Source: Bin127 sp965203505
GTDB taxonomy: Bacteria; Chloroflexota; Dehalococcoidia; Lucifugimonadales; Lucifugimonadaceae
Direction of reading: 5' to 3'
Length of the DNA: 64,000 bases
NCBI GenBank assembly: GCA_965203505.1
Contig: OZ241880.1
Coordinates: forward strand, 2,542,001-2,606,000
In this document: piece after piece, positions 34,870 through 42,850 of the stretch
Numbering within the stretch: the stretch's first letter is position 1
How the letters are laid out: every line of letters begins with the position of its first letter
Translations under genes and position numbers: made by a program
The notes under the pieces: model-generated
What the model was told of the DNA's origin: nothing
The model's database searches: none
Seen by the model: only the letters and a program-made list of their open reading frames with translations

Positions 34870-36081
34870 CTACTCCTGCGGCCCGCGTTCGATTTCGAGT
34901 TCGTCTACTCGTGCTTGGGTCTCGGGCGTTCGTGCCGGGTGCGGCCCCCAGCTATCGATCAGGCTCTTGCCGGGTTCGTTGCTGACGCGAATGGTGGCGT
35001 CGGAGCGTTCTCGGACTCCGGCTTTCAAGCGGGTGCCGATGCCGGGGCGTTGGGGGGCGTGGAGGTAGCCGTCGCGGATGTCTAGGTTGGGGTCTACGAT
35101 GTCGTTGTACCAGCCTTTGTGGTAGGCGGGCACATGTTCTTGGATCATGGCATTTGGAGAGCTCATGCAGATTTGCGAACAGGCGAAGATGTTGACCGGG
35201 CCCGTCGCGTCGTGGGGCGCGAAGGGGACTTGGTGCGCGGAGGCTAGGATGGCGACTTTGTGGGTTTCGGATACTCCTCCAGTCCAGATGAGGTCCGGCA
35301 TGACGATGCGTGCGGAACCGTTTTCGATGAATTGTCGGAGTTGCCAGCGTGAGAGGAGGCGTTCGGAGATGCAGACTGGTGTCTTGGTTGCGGCTTGGAG
35401 ACGTGCGAGGGCATCCGGGTTGAGAAGGGGCATGAGGTCTTCTTGCCACATCATTTCGTAGGGTTCCATCGCTTGAGCGATTCGGATGGCTACGGGTAGC
35501 GTCCATTTGCCGTGTCCGTCGTTTGCTATCTGCATGTCCATCCCGACGGCATCGCGGATGTCGCGGATGGGCTTGAGTGCCATGTCGAGTTCCTTGGGCG
35601 AAAGGAACTGACCGTCGGAGGCTTGGGAAAGTCCGATGGTGGGTCCGCCCTTCATCGCGGTGATGCCTTCGTCAAGGAGGCCCTTGGCTTGTTCACCGGC
35701 GCCGTGGAACTGTAAAGATGTGGCGTAGACGCGAATTTTGGTACGCACTGCCCCACCGAGGAGTTCGTATACGGGGACGCCGAGGGCTTGACCTTTGATG
35801 TCCCACAGGGCTATATCGAGTGCTGAGATGGCGCGCATCTCGGCGCCGCCGTATCCAGCGTGGTCGGAGAGTCGGAACATCGCCTCCCAATGGCGCTCGA
35901 TCGGGAATGGGTCGCGGCCGATGAGCAGTGGGCCGAAGTGGTCGTGGACTGCCGCCTCAACAACGGGCGCGGCGTAGAAGGTTTCACCGAGTCCGACGGC
36001 GCCCTCATCGGTGTGGATTTGGACCCAGAGGTTGTGGGGTTGCTCGGCGATGCGGATGGTTTCGATTTGGGTGATTTTCAT
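34870..36081 (-). CDS. Enolase-superfamily enzyme (galactonate dehydratase-like)
   Basis: This is a 403-residue MR/MLE-group enzyme. The capping domain runs MKITQIETIRIAEQPHNLWVQIHTDEGAVGLGETFY, then SALDIALWDIKGQALGVPVYELLGG. Barrel residues seen are QIANDGHGKW (metal Asp and following His), MMWQEDLMP (Glu), PVCISERLLSRWQ (Glu) and PFAPHDATGP, the His-Asp dyad region. This pattern fits the acid-sugar dehydratases. The last 25 residues (GPHPARTPE to ELEIERGPQE) recur as isolated fragments upstream. It converges with the lipoprotein gene. Confidence 0.85.
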   Translation of the reverse strand: MKITQIETIRIAEQPHNLWVQIHTDEGAVGLGETFYAAPVVEAAVHDHFGPLLIGRDPFPIERHWEAMFRLSDHAGYGGAEMRAISALDIALWDIKGQALGVPVYELLGGAVRTKIRVYATSLQFHGAGEQAKGLLDEGITAMKGGPTIGLSQASDGQFLSPKELDMALKPIRDIRDAVGMDMQIANDGHGKWTLPVAIRIAQAMEPYEMMWQEDLMPLLNPDALARLQAATKTPVCISERLLSRWQLRQFIENGSARIVMPDLIWTGGVSETHKVAILASAHQVPFAPHDATGPVNIFACSQICMSSPNAMIQEHVPAYHKGWYNDIVDPNLDIRDGYLHAPQRPGIGTRLKAGVRERSDATIRVSNEPGKSLIDSWGPHPARTPETQARVDELEIERGPQE

Positions 36082-36156
36082 AGGTAAGGATTCTCTCAGG
36101 ATCGGAGTTGCTTCGGTCTGTCAGATTAGGTTAATTGGACGAGACGCTGATTGACT

Positions 36157-36246
36157 GTGAAGTTCTCGATCATCATTCCTGCTTACAACGAGGAAGCATA
36201 CCTTCCTTCGACTTTAGGGTCTATCCGTGACACTACGGCGCGTTAA
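36157..36246 (+). pseudogene. Truncated glycosyltransferase family 2 N-terminus
   Basis: GTG 36157 opens a 29-codon frame, VKFSIIIPAYNEEAYLPSTL then GSIRDTTAR and a TAA. The I-I-I-P-A-Y-N-E-E motif is the start of GT2-type glycosyltransferases (GT-A fold, nucleotide-binding). The remaining 200 or more residues are missing, and unrelated sequence follows immediately. It is a remnant of a lost gene, in the 250-base gap before a lipoprotein gene. Confidence 0.7.
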
Positions 36247-36332
36247 GGAAAAGCATCTTTGAACCGGAAGGTCTGACGGATTCGGTGTATTGTTTAGGAA
36301 ACCTTCTAACACGTTGACGGTGGGACCCAAAA

Positions 36333-36773
36333 ATGTTGTCAACAGAGAAAACCATCTTATTACTGTCGGTTCTCGTCCTGACGCTTTCGGTGTTGGCTTG
36401 CGGAGGAGGCGGCGAGGAGGTTGATACGCCTACACCGCCTACGGCGCAGGTCGAGTCAGAAGCACCGTCGGCACCCGCATCGTTTGTGGAGGGCGAGCCA
36501 ATCGTCATTGGCGATTGTGAAAACGGGATGACGATGAAACCCGGCGAAGGGTGTCACTTTTCAGGACTGGAGGGTCGCCCTGCAGATCTAGTGATCTCGG
36601 TAGGGGCCGATGGCGAGATCTGTCGTGAAAAGGGTTCGGTAACGATGTCGGGATTCCCGGTTGGTATGAATCGTGCGTGCGCTGACAAGTACGAGGTCAT
36701 AGACGTTCTGGAGGCGGAAATCAAGTTCGAGCCCAATGGCGACGGGAGTTGGACGGTAACTTCTCAACAGTGA
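36333..36773 (+). CDS. Small lipoprotein, unknown
   Basis: This 146-residue lipoprotein has signal peptide MLSTEKTILLLSVLVLTLSV, a lipobox ending LAC (Cys23), then a Gly-rich and Thr/Pro linker. A compact domain of about 90 residues follows (IVIGDCENGMTMKPGEGCHFSG, EICREKGSVTMSG, NRACADKYEV) with cysteines likely paired. The family was not recognised. A 9-base-pair stem (36844-36865) lies between it and the convergent LLM gene. Confidence 0.65.
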   Translation: MLSTEKTILLLSVLVLTLSVLACGGGGEEVDTPTPPTAQVESEAPSAPASFVEGEPIVIGDCENGMTMKPGEGCHFSGLEGRPADLVISVGADGEICREKGSVTMSGFPVGMNRACADKYEVIDVLEAEIKFEPNGDGSWTVTSQQ

Positions 36774-36882
36774 TCGTCGCCGTCAGTCGCACACTCCCGG
36801 CTAGTCCTCGCATACGCTCTGAAACGCGGTGTTCCGCGATTGGCGAGCGTCTTTGGAGACGTTCGTGCTCGGACGCTGTTCG

Positions 36883-38133
36883 CTAGTCCGAATCGGGTTT
36901 ACTAGCGAGTGGGGCTATCGGTTCGGGTGCGATCTCGTCGCCTAGTTTTTCGCCGGCGTAACCTTGGGTGCGCATCACTTCGGCGGCGCGTTCGTGTTGG
37001 TCGATCTTGCTGCGGACGGCATCTTGCGCGCGGTTCCATGTATCGCGACTTTCGTTGACCCATCGGTAGGATTCCCGGTAGTCTTTGAGCAGGTCGTTGA
37101 CTTCGGGAACCACGTATCTGGCGACCATGTCCCAACTTCGCAGTGTGTTTTCGCGGTTCGCCCAGTCGTGGACGAATCCGATGACGCATCCGAAACCGCC
37201 TGTGAGTTCCAGCAACTCGCGGATCTTTGCCACAAGGTCGTCAGGGGTTCCGATGACGGCTGTGCTGGCTTCAGAGAACGCGACATCCTCTACGGCTTCT
37301 TCGGGTGTTTTGTAAATCGTTCCTTCTCCCGCGGCCAAGGTTCCTACTGTGTAGAGGTTGTTGTGACGGAAAAGTCCGAGTTTGGCTTGTTGCCTGGCTT
37401 CTTCCCTAGTCTCTGCGATATGCCAGCTGATGACGATACGCCAGTTTTTGCGGTCGACCGTGTTGCCATGTTTGGCTGCGGATTCCTCAGCGAAGGACCA
37501 TTGGGTCGGTAGCGATCGCATCCCTGCTTGGGTCGTCGATCCAATGGATAGGACTCCTGTGCGGTGCTTGCCGGCTAACGTCATGCCAGACGGACTAACC
37601 ATCGACGCGACAGCGAACTCCATGTCTTCCTGCAAAGGTCGGAGTTGGAGCTTCGCGTCCCTTAGTTGGAACCAGTCAGACTCGTAGGTGATGCGTTCCT
37701 CACCCTGGAAGAGTTGACGAATGACACCCAACGCTTCGTCTTGGCGATCTCTTTGGACCATTGGGTCCATGCCGAGGACGTGGGCATCGGACGGCAGCGC
37801 GCCGGGTCCGGAACCGAAAATGACACGACCTTGGGATTGCCAGTCGAGTTGAACAATTCGCTGGGCGACCATGAAGGGGTGGTGGTAAGGGAGGGATACG
37901 ACACCGGTACCTAACATGATTCTGTGGGTACGTTCGGCAACGGCGGCGAGGAATAGTTCTGGCGAAGCGATCATCTCCCAGCCGGTGGAGTGATGTTCTC
38001 CACACCAGAACTCGTCGTAACCTAACCGATCCAGCAACTCGACGAATTCGAGATTGCTTTGGAACTGGAGGAAAGGGTTTTCGCCGATGGGATGGTGTGG
38101 GGCTAGGAATGCGCCGAAACGTATCTTGGGCAT
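36883..38133 (-). CDS. LLM-class flavin/F420-dependent monooxygenase
   Basis: This 416-residue luciferase-family barrel has IRFGAFLAPHHPIGENPFLQFQSNLEFVELLDRLGYDEFWCGEHH with the E-H-H motif. Further motifs are RIMLGTGVVSLPYHHPFMVAQRIVQLDWQSQGRVIFGSGPGALPSD and FAVASMVSPSGMTLAGKH. The extended C-terminus after residue 340 is helical. It is close to the group that oxygenates small alkanes, ketones or heterocycles, but the substrate is unknown. A flavin reductase is not encoded nearby. Confidence 0.85.
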   Translation of the reverse strand: MPKIRFGAFLAPHHPIGENPFLQFQSNLEFVELLDRLGYDEFWCGEHHSTGWEMIASPELFLAAVAERTHRIMLGTGVVSLPYHHPFMVAQRIVQLDWQSQGRVIFGSGPGALPSDAHVLGMDPMVQRDRQDEALGVIRQLFQGEERITYESDWFQLRDAKLQLRPLQEDMEFAVASMVSPSGMTLAGKHRTGVLSIGSTTQAGMRSLPTQWSFAEESAAKHGNTVDRKNWRIVISWHIAETREEARQQAKLGLFRHNNLYTVGTLAAGEGTIYKTPEEAVEDVAFSEASTAVIGTPDDLVAKIRELLELTGGFGCVIGFVHDWANRENTLRSWDMVARYVVPEVNDLLKDYRESYRWVNESRDTWNRAQDAVRSKIDQHERAAEVMRTQGYAGEKLGDEIAPEPIAPLASKPDSD

Positions 38134-38492
38134 GACGTCTCTTTTCGGATCCGTTATTCGTTGAATACGACACTAATGCTACTCGTTTATGCCGGGTATG
38201 GCTTAAAGTGATCGCCTCTCGTCAGCATCGGCGTTTCGATCGATCTGAAGCGGATGCAAATGGGAAAATTAATCGTTTCCCCATAATCAACCGAGAGCGA
38301 TAAATGTGATTCGCAGGTCGATTTCAGATTTTCGACGAAACGCGTATTGAAGACGCGCAAACCTGCGGAATCGGTGTATGCTACGGGCACGCCCTGTAGT
38401 CGGGAGGTAAGACTTTTGGCGAAAGGCGCGCGTCGGTTGGGCGATCGAGGTCCAGCAAAGACAAAGAAACCAAGCACACGGGAGTGTAGCTT
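38134..38492. other. Divergent promoter region
   Basis: This 359-base gap lies between the divergent LLM and binding-lipoprotein genes. It has no supported gene. No promoter stands out clearly on either strand. Confidence 0.4.
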
Positions 38493-40589
38493 ATGAAACT
38501 ACTGACTGACATATCCAAACGCAAGGCGGCATCGACCTTGTTGCTTTTGGCCGTCGCAGCGGTTGCGGTCTTTGCATCCGCATGTGCCACGCCTGAGCCA
38601 GAGGTCGTGACCGTCGTCGTCGAGAAGCAAGTGCCGGGCGAGACGGTGATCCAGACTGTCGTCGTCGAGAAGGAAGTGGAGGTCGCGGGCGAAACCGTTG
38701 TACAGACCGTCGTCGTCGAGAAGGAAGTGCAGGTCGCGGGCGAAACCGTTGTACAGACCGTCGTCGTCGAGAAGGAAGTGGAAGTAGCTGGCGAAACTGT
38801 CGTCCAGACCGTTGTTGTCGAGAAGGAAGTAGTAGTCGAGGTTGAGAAAGAAGTCGCGGTTGAGGTTGAGAAGGAAGTCGTCGTGACTGCGACACCCGAG
38901 GCGATGGCCGGAGACGCGATGATGATGCCGAAGGAGCAGACGGGCGAATTCGTAGCCGCGTTGCAGACCGTCGGATTGCCCGTCGGCACTCCGGAGTTGT
39001 GCGTACCTACGTGTTCGAACGAGCAGTACTACTACAGCGTCTGGGACACCCCAGTTCAATGGTCGGCGGACGGCAGGGTTATCCCGGCAGTCGCCGCGTC
39101 GTGGGAGCTTGCACCAGATAAATCGAAGTTCACGTGGCACATCCGCCCCGGCATTCAGTTCCATAAAGGATGGGGCGAGGTTACAGCTGAAGACTTCGCA
39201 TGGAGCACCAACACAGTTAACCCAAACGTGAACCCCGAAACTTTGCACGACGTCGGTGGTGACTTGACCTGCTGCTACGGCGAGACGGTCGCGATTGACC
39301 AGTACACCGCAGAGACGGAGATCATCAAGTATGACAGCCGGGCTCCGGGTTGGTTGTTCTCTAACCTTCGAGATGCGTACGGCATCAACAGCAAGACGAT
39401 CTACGACGAGTACGGCAAGGAAGGGATGCGTAACGTCTTCGTCGGCACCGGACCGTTTGAGATCCGGCAGTGGCGCGACAACGACAAGATCATCCTCGAT
39501 GCCCTACCTGAGCACTACAACCAAGCCGCGCATATCGCGTCGGCCCGGATACTAGAGGTTCCGGAAGAGGCTTCCAGGATCGCGATGTTCGAGAGCGGCG
39601 AAGCGATGATTACGCACGTAACCCTCCCGAACACACGGAGGTTGGAAGAAGCTGGTGGTGTACGACGCTTGCTTCAGACTGTGATCTTGCACATCGGAAT
39701 GAACCCGAACTTCTTGGAGCTGACGAACCCTAAGACAGGCGAGCCCCTGGACAACCCGGGTTACGACGAAGCGAAGAAGAACCCTGAAGCGTTCCCATGG
39801 GTCAGTTTTTACGACCTCCCGGGTTCGGACTGCGACTGGGACGTTCTCCTAGAAGAAGTGCCGTCAGACCCGGCCGGCATCTGTCCTGAGATGGAAAACG
39901 CGCGTAAGGTCCGTTTGGCGATGGCCAAGGCGATCGACAAACAGGCATTGGTGGACGGTCTCTTCGAGGGACTAGGTTCACAGGCTTGCAACTGGGCGAT
40001 CTCAGTCAACGATCCTACCCACGATGACTCGTGGTGTGTGCCTTACGATCCGGATGGCGCTCAGGCGCTGATGGCTGAGGCCGGCGTTGATGGGTTCACA
40101 ATCGGATGGTGGGCCGGTAACGAACCGAGCGAAGCTCACCAAGCGATAGCTTCGATGTGGAAAGACACGTTGAATGTCACCGTCGAGTTCCACCTCGGTC
40201 CGTTCACGACTTGGCACCCGACGTTCGTCGACCGTTCATTCATCCATTTGGTGCACGACGGCGAGCAGGGCGGAATGCCAGCGCACTTCGCCAAAGCTCG
40301 CGAAGCGCAAGCGTGGTTCGCCGGCGGCATCATGTGGAGCGGTGGTATACCGTTCTACCAGCGGATCTACGGAAACATGCTTGGCGAAGAAGACATTGGG
40401 CGGCGCAACGAGATGGCTGTTCAGTTTGGAAACCACGAAGCGTTCTGGCACTGGGACCCTGCCACGTACGAAATCCCAGTGTTCACGGTTTACAACGGAG
40501 ACTTAATCAGTTGGGAACCCAAGAAGATCGCGATGCACACTGCGCCAGTCAACATGATCTACCCGCTTGAGGACATAGTCATCAAGTAG
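38493..40589 (+). CDS. Family-5 ABC solute-binding lipoprotein with VVVEKEV repeats
   Basis: This 698-residue protein has the lipobox at Cys31 (FASAC). Then four nearly perfect copies of a 17-residue repeat (VAGETVVQTVVVEKEV-E/Q) are encoded by an equally regular 51-base DNA repeat at about 38627-38830. A VEVEKEV stretch and ATPEAM follow. The family-5 domain runs from about residue 150 (YYSVWDTPVQWSADGRVIPAVAASWELAPDKSKFTWHIRPGIQFHKGWGEVTAEDF, NVFVGTGPFEIRQW, MAKAIDKQALVDGL). It has cysteine pairs (CVPTC, LTCCYG) unlike its paralogs. It is followed by two permease genes after a hairpin. Confidence 0.9.
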   Translation: MKLLTDISKRKAASTLLLLAVAAVAVFASACATPEPEVVTVVVEKQVPGETVIQTVVVEKEVEVAGETVVQTVVVEKEVQVAGETVVQTVVVEKEVEVAGETVVQTVVVEKEVVVEVEKEVAVEVEKEVVVTATPEAMAGDAMMMPKEQTGEFVAALQTVGLPVGTPELCVPTCSNEQYYYSVWDTPVQWSADGRVIPAVAASWELAPDKSKFTWHIRPGIQFHKGWGEVTAEDFAWSTNTVNPNVNPETLHDVGGDLTCCYGETVAIDQYTAETEIIKYDSRAPGWLFSNLRDAYGINSKTIYDEYGKEGMRNVFVGTGPFEIRQWRDNDKIILDALPEHYNQAAHIASARILEVPEEASRIAMFESGEAMITHVTLPNTRRLEEAGGVRRLLQTVILHIGMNPNFLELTNPKTGEPLDNPGYDEAKKNPEAFPWVSFYDLPGSDCDWDVLLEEVPSDPAGICPEMENARKVRLAMAKAIDKQALVDGLFEGLGSQACNWAISVNDPTHDDSWCVPYDPDGAQALMAEAGVDGFTIGWWAGNEPSEAHQAIASMWKDTLNVTVEFHLGPFTTWHPTFVDRSFIHLVHDGEQGGMPAHFAKAREAQAWFAGGIMWSGGIPFYQRIYGNMLGEEDIGRRNEMAVQFGNHEAFWHWDPATYEIPVFTVYNGDLISWEPKKIAMHTAPVNMIYPLEDIVIK

Positions 40590-40612
40590 AGTACGAAACG
40601 CCCGACTCAGTG

Positions 40613-40654
40613 AAAGGAGCCTAATCCGCACACCTTAGCGGATTAGGCTCCTTT
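40613..40654 (+). terminator. Strong stem-loop between binding-protein and permease genes
   Basis: A perfect 16-base-pair inverted repeat (40613-40628 with 40639-40654; arm AAAGGAGCCTAATCCG) has a 10-base loop, and the 3' arm ends CTTT. It may act as a partial terminator or an mRNA-stabilising 3' end that raises the ratio of binding protein to permease. Confidence 0.7.
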
Positions 40655-40698
40655 CGTGGCAAACGTCGAGATCAAAACGACGGACGGTTCACTAATCG

Positions 40699-41634
40699 AT
40701 GGGACAATTTGTCGCCAGAAGGGTGGTCCTCGGGATCATCGCTCTTTTACTCGCGATGCTGATCGTGTTTTCACTCTCGCGGGTCAAAGGGGATCCGAGG
40801 TACTTTTTTATCGGCGAAGATTCGGTAGGGATTGATCCTGCCGTTTGGGAAGATTGGGGACGAAGGCTGAATCTCGACAAGCCGGTTCCAATACAGTTCG
40901 CGCTCTGGATGGGCGACATATTGACCGGCGACTTTGGCGACAGCGTGACCTTGCAACGGCCAGTACTGTCCGCCATAAGGGAGAAAGCTCCCAACACCAT
41001 CCAGCTGGGCATCGCCGCGTGGCTGTTGGGCACTATCGTCGGAGTGCCACTTGGCGTGTTTTCTGCTACGAATCGCGGGAAATTCCTCGACTATTTGTTT
41101 AGGGGGTTCGCGCTGTTTGGACAGTCGGTGCCGATATTCTGGCTGGCACTAGTCATGATTTTCTTGTTCGCGGTAAATCTCGGATGGTTGCCGAGCGGGA
41201 CGAAAGGGGAAGGAATCGCGATAAGGAACTTCATAATGCCAGCCGTCGCGCTAGGTTGGTTCCCGGCTGCATCATATCTTCGGATCACCCGTACATCGAT
41301 GCTGGAGATCCTAGATTCCGAATTCATCAAGTTCGCACGTGCCAAAGGTGTTTCGCAGGCGCCGGTGCGATGGAAACACGCTTTTCGTAACGCCATCATT
41401 CCACCTTTGACATTTTCGGTCTTCGTGTTGTTCGGATTGTTGAACGGCACGATCATCATCGAGAGTGTGTTCGCATGGCCGGGATTGGGCAGGCTTGCCA
41501 TCGATGCGTTGTGGGCAACAGATTATCCGTTGCTGGCAGGATTGACTATCATCTACGGTTTTGCATTCGTAATCATGATTATCATGCTCGACATCGTCTA
41601 CGCTTTGTTGGATCCACGCATCAAATACAACTAG
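40699..41634 (+). CDS. Peptide-type ABC permease, DppB-like
   Basis: This 311-residue six-helix permease begins MGQFVARRVVLGIIALLLAMLIVFSLSRVKGDP. Later motifs are RLNLDKPVPIQFALWMGDILTGDFG and the EAA loop IKFARAKGVSQAPVRWKHAFRNAI. The end DIVYALLDPRIKYN is diagnostic for the group. It starts 44 bases after the hairpin and pairs with the DppC-like gene 19 bases downstream. Confidence 0.9.
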   Translation: MGQFVARRVVLGIIALLLAMLIVFSLSRVKGDPRYFFIGEDSVGIDPAVWEDWGRRLNLDKPVPIQFALWMGDILTGDFGDSVTLQRPVLSAIREKAPNTIQLGIAAWLLGTIVGVPLGVFSATNRGKFLDYLFRGFALFGQSVPIFWLALVMIFLFAVNLGWLPSGTKGEGIAIRNFIMPAVALGWFPAASYLRITRTSMLEILDSEFIKFARAKGVSQAPVRWKHAFRNAIIPPLTFSVFVLFGLLNGTIIIESVFAWPGLGRLAIDALWATDYPLLAGLTIIYGFAFVIMIIMLDIVYALLDPRIKYN

Positions 41635-41653
41635 GAGTCCCCTTATCACCACT

Positions 41654-42559
41654 GTGGCAACAGATAGCAGGTCCGACAGCCAAGAGGCTGCTGCTGTAAC
41701 CGTCCAAAGGCGACGGATTTCGCCCTTACAGTTCCTTCGTCGATATCCGGTTATCCCGGCATTTATCGTCGCGCTGCTGCTCTTCACCGCGGTCGCGGAG
41801 ACGTGGCTTCTTCCGCACAATCCCGAAAGGGCAGATCTTAAAGTACGCCATACACCGCCGTTTTGGATGGAGGAAGGTTCACCATCGTACGTCTTGGGGA
41901 CCGACGCGCTGGGGCGTGATGTCCTGAGCAAGATCATTGCGGGAGCACGCATCACCGTTCTTGTCGTCGTCGCGGCAGTCGGAACTGGCGTCATCGTAGG
42001 CACAACGATCGGTTTGGTGGCGGGTTATTTCGGCGGGCTCATAGATGACATTGTCATGCGGTTAGTTGACGCGTGGAACATCCTTCCTGGGCTACTAATC
42101 ATCTTGGTAGTAGTGTTGGTTTTGGGACAGGGGCTCTGGACGCTGATCGGCGTGTTAGCGATGCTTTCATGGCCGGGCGCCGTCCGATTGGTGAGGGCGG
42201 AAACGTTGTCGCTTAAAAGCCGTGAATACGTCTCATTAGCAAGAGTCGCGGGCGCGTCGAACGCGCGGATCATGGTTCGACACATCCTCCCAGGTGTCGT
42301 CAACATCGTTATCGTGACTGCCACGTTGCAGACCGGGAACATTATCCTCACCGAGGCGGCACTCAGCTTCTTGGGTGCCGGTATACCACCACCCGAACCC
42401 TCTTGGGGGCGAATGATCAGCGAAGAGCGTCAATACATCGACGCTGCTTGGTGGACATCGTTCTTCCCGGGAATGGTCATTGCGATGGTCGTGATGTCAG
42501 GCAACTTCCTCGGTGACTGGTTCCGCGATCGCGTAGACCCGACTTTGCGGCAGCTCTAG
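41654..42559 (+). CDS. Peptide-type ABC permease, DppC-like
   Basis: This 301-residue permease has VLGTDALGRDVLSKIIAGARITV after helix 1, the EAA loop YVSLARVAGASNARIMVRHILPG and a terminal FLGAGIPPPEPSWGRMISEERQYI to DPTLRQL. The start is GTG 41654. It is the last gene of this transporter operon, with no ATPase gene. Confidence 0.9.
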   Translation: MATDSRSDSQEAAAVTVQRRRISPLQFLRRYPVIPAFIVALLLFTAVAETWLLPHNPERADLKVRHTPPFWMEEGSPSYVLGTDALGRDVLSKIIAGARITVLVVVAAVGTGVIVGTTIGLVAGYFGGLIDDIVMRLVDAWNILPGLLIILVVVLVLGQGLWTLIGVLAMLSWPGAVRLVRAETLSLKSREYVSLARVAGASNARIMVRHILPGVVNIVIVTATLQTGNIILTEAALSFLGAGIPPPEPSWGRMISEERQYIDAAWWTSFFPGMVIAMVVMSGNFLGDWFRDRVDPTLRQL

Positions 42560-42580
42560 AATCTGGGTCGCAGAGCTGCA

Positions 42581-42688
42581 CTAGGATGGCGTTTGCAACC
42601 TGATTCTTGCGCCCAGAATCGCGTACGGGGCGGTGCCACACAATCGCGGATCGACGCCGAGATACGTCGTCAAAGCGTCGATTTTCAT
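42581..42688 (-). pseudogene. Possible N-terminal stub of an enolase-superfamily gene
   Basis: This 35-codon frame begins MKIDALTTYLGVDPRLCG, which resembles the first strand of MR/MLE capping domains (M-K-I-x-x-(L/V)-x-T-Y). It stops after TAPYAILGARIRLQTPS. The rest of any such gene is absent. The match is short, so this is tentative. The remainder of the 291-base gap up to the next lipoprotein is unassigned. Confidence 0.3.
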
Positions 42689-42850
42689 AATCTTCTGGTG
42701 TTTGTGTTTCGCATCGCGCAAACTTGTGGGTTGGGTGTAACCTAGCCTCATCCGTGGACGCAAGAAAGTCGCGTGCTTGCGAGCGGATAGCGCGCGGCAC
42801 CATGAGAGTCCAGCGGAGACATGGAAATTGAGTTCACTGGAGCGTGACCA

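Noticed and set aside
38620..38900. CRISPR-like array of regular repeats
   Set aside because: The units are in-frame coding repeats of the lipoprotein spacer, without unique spacers and with no cas genes near.
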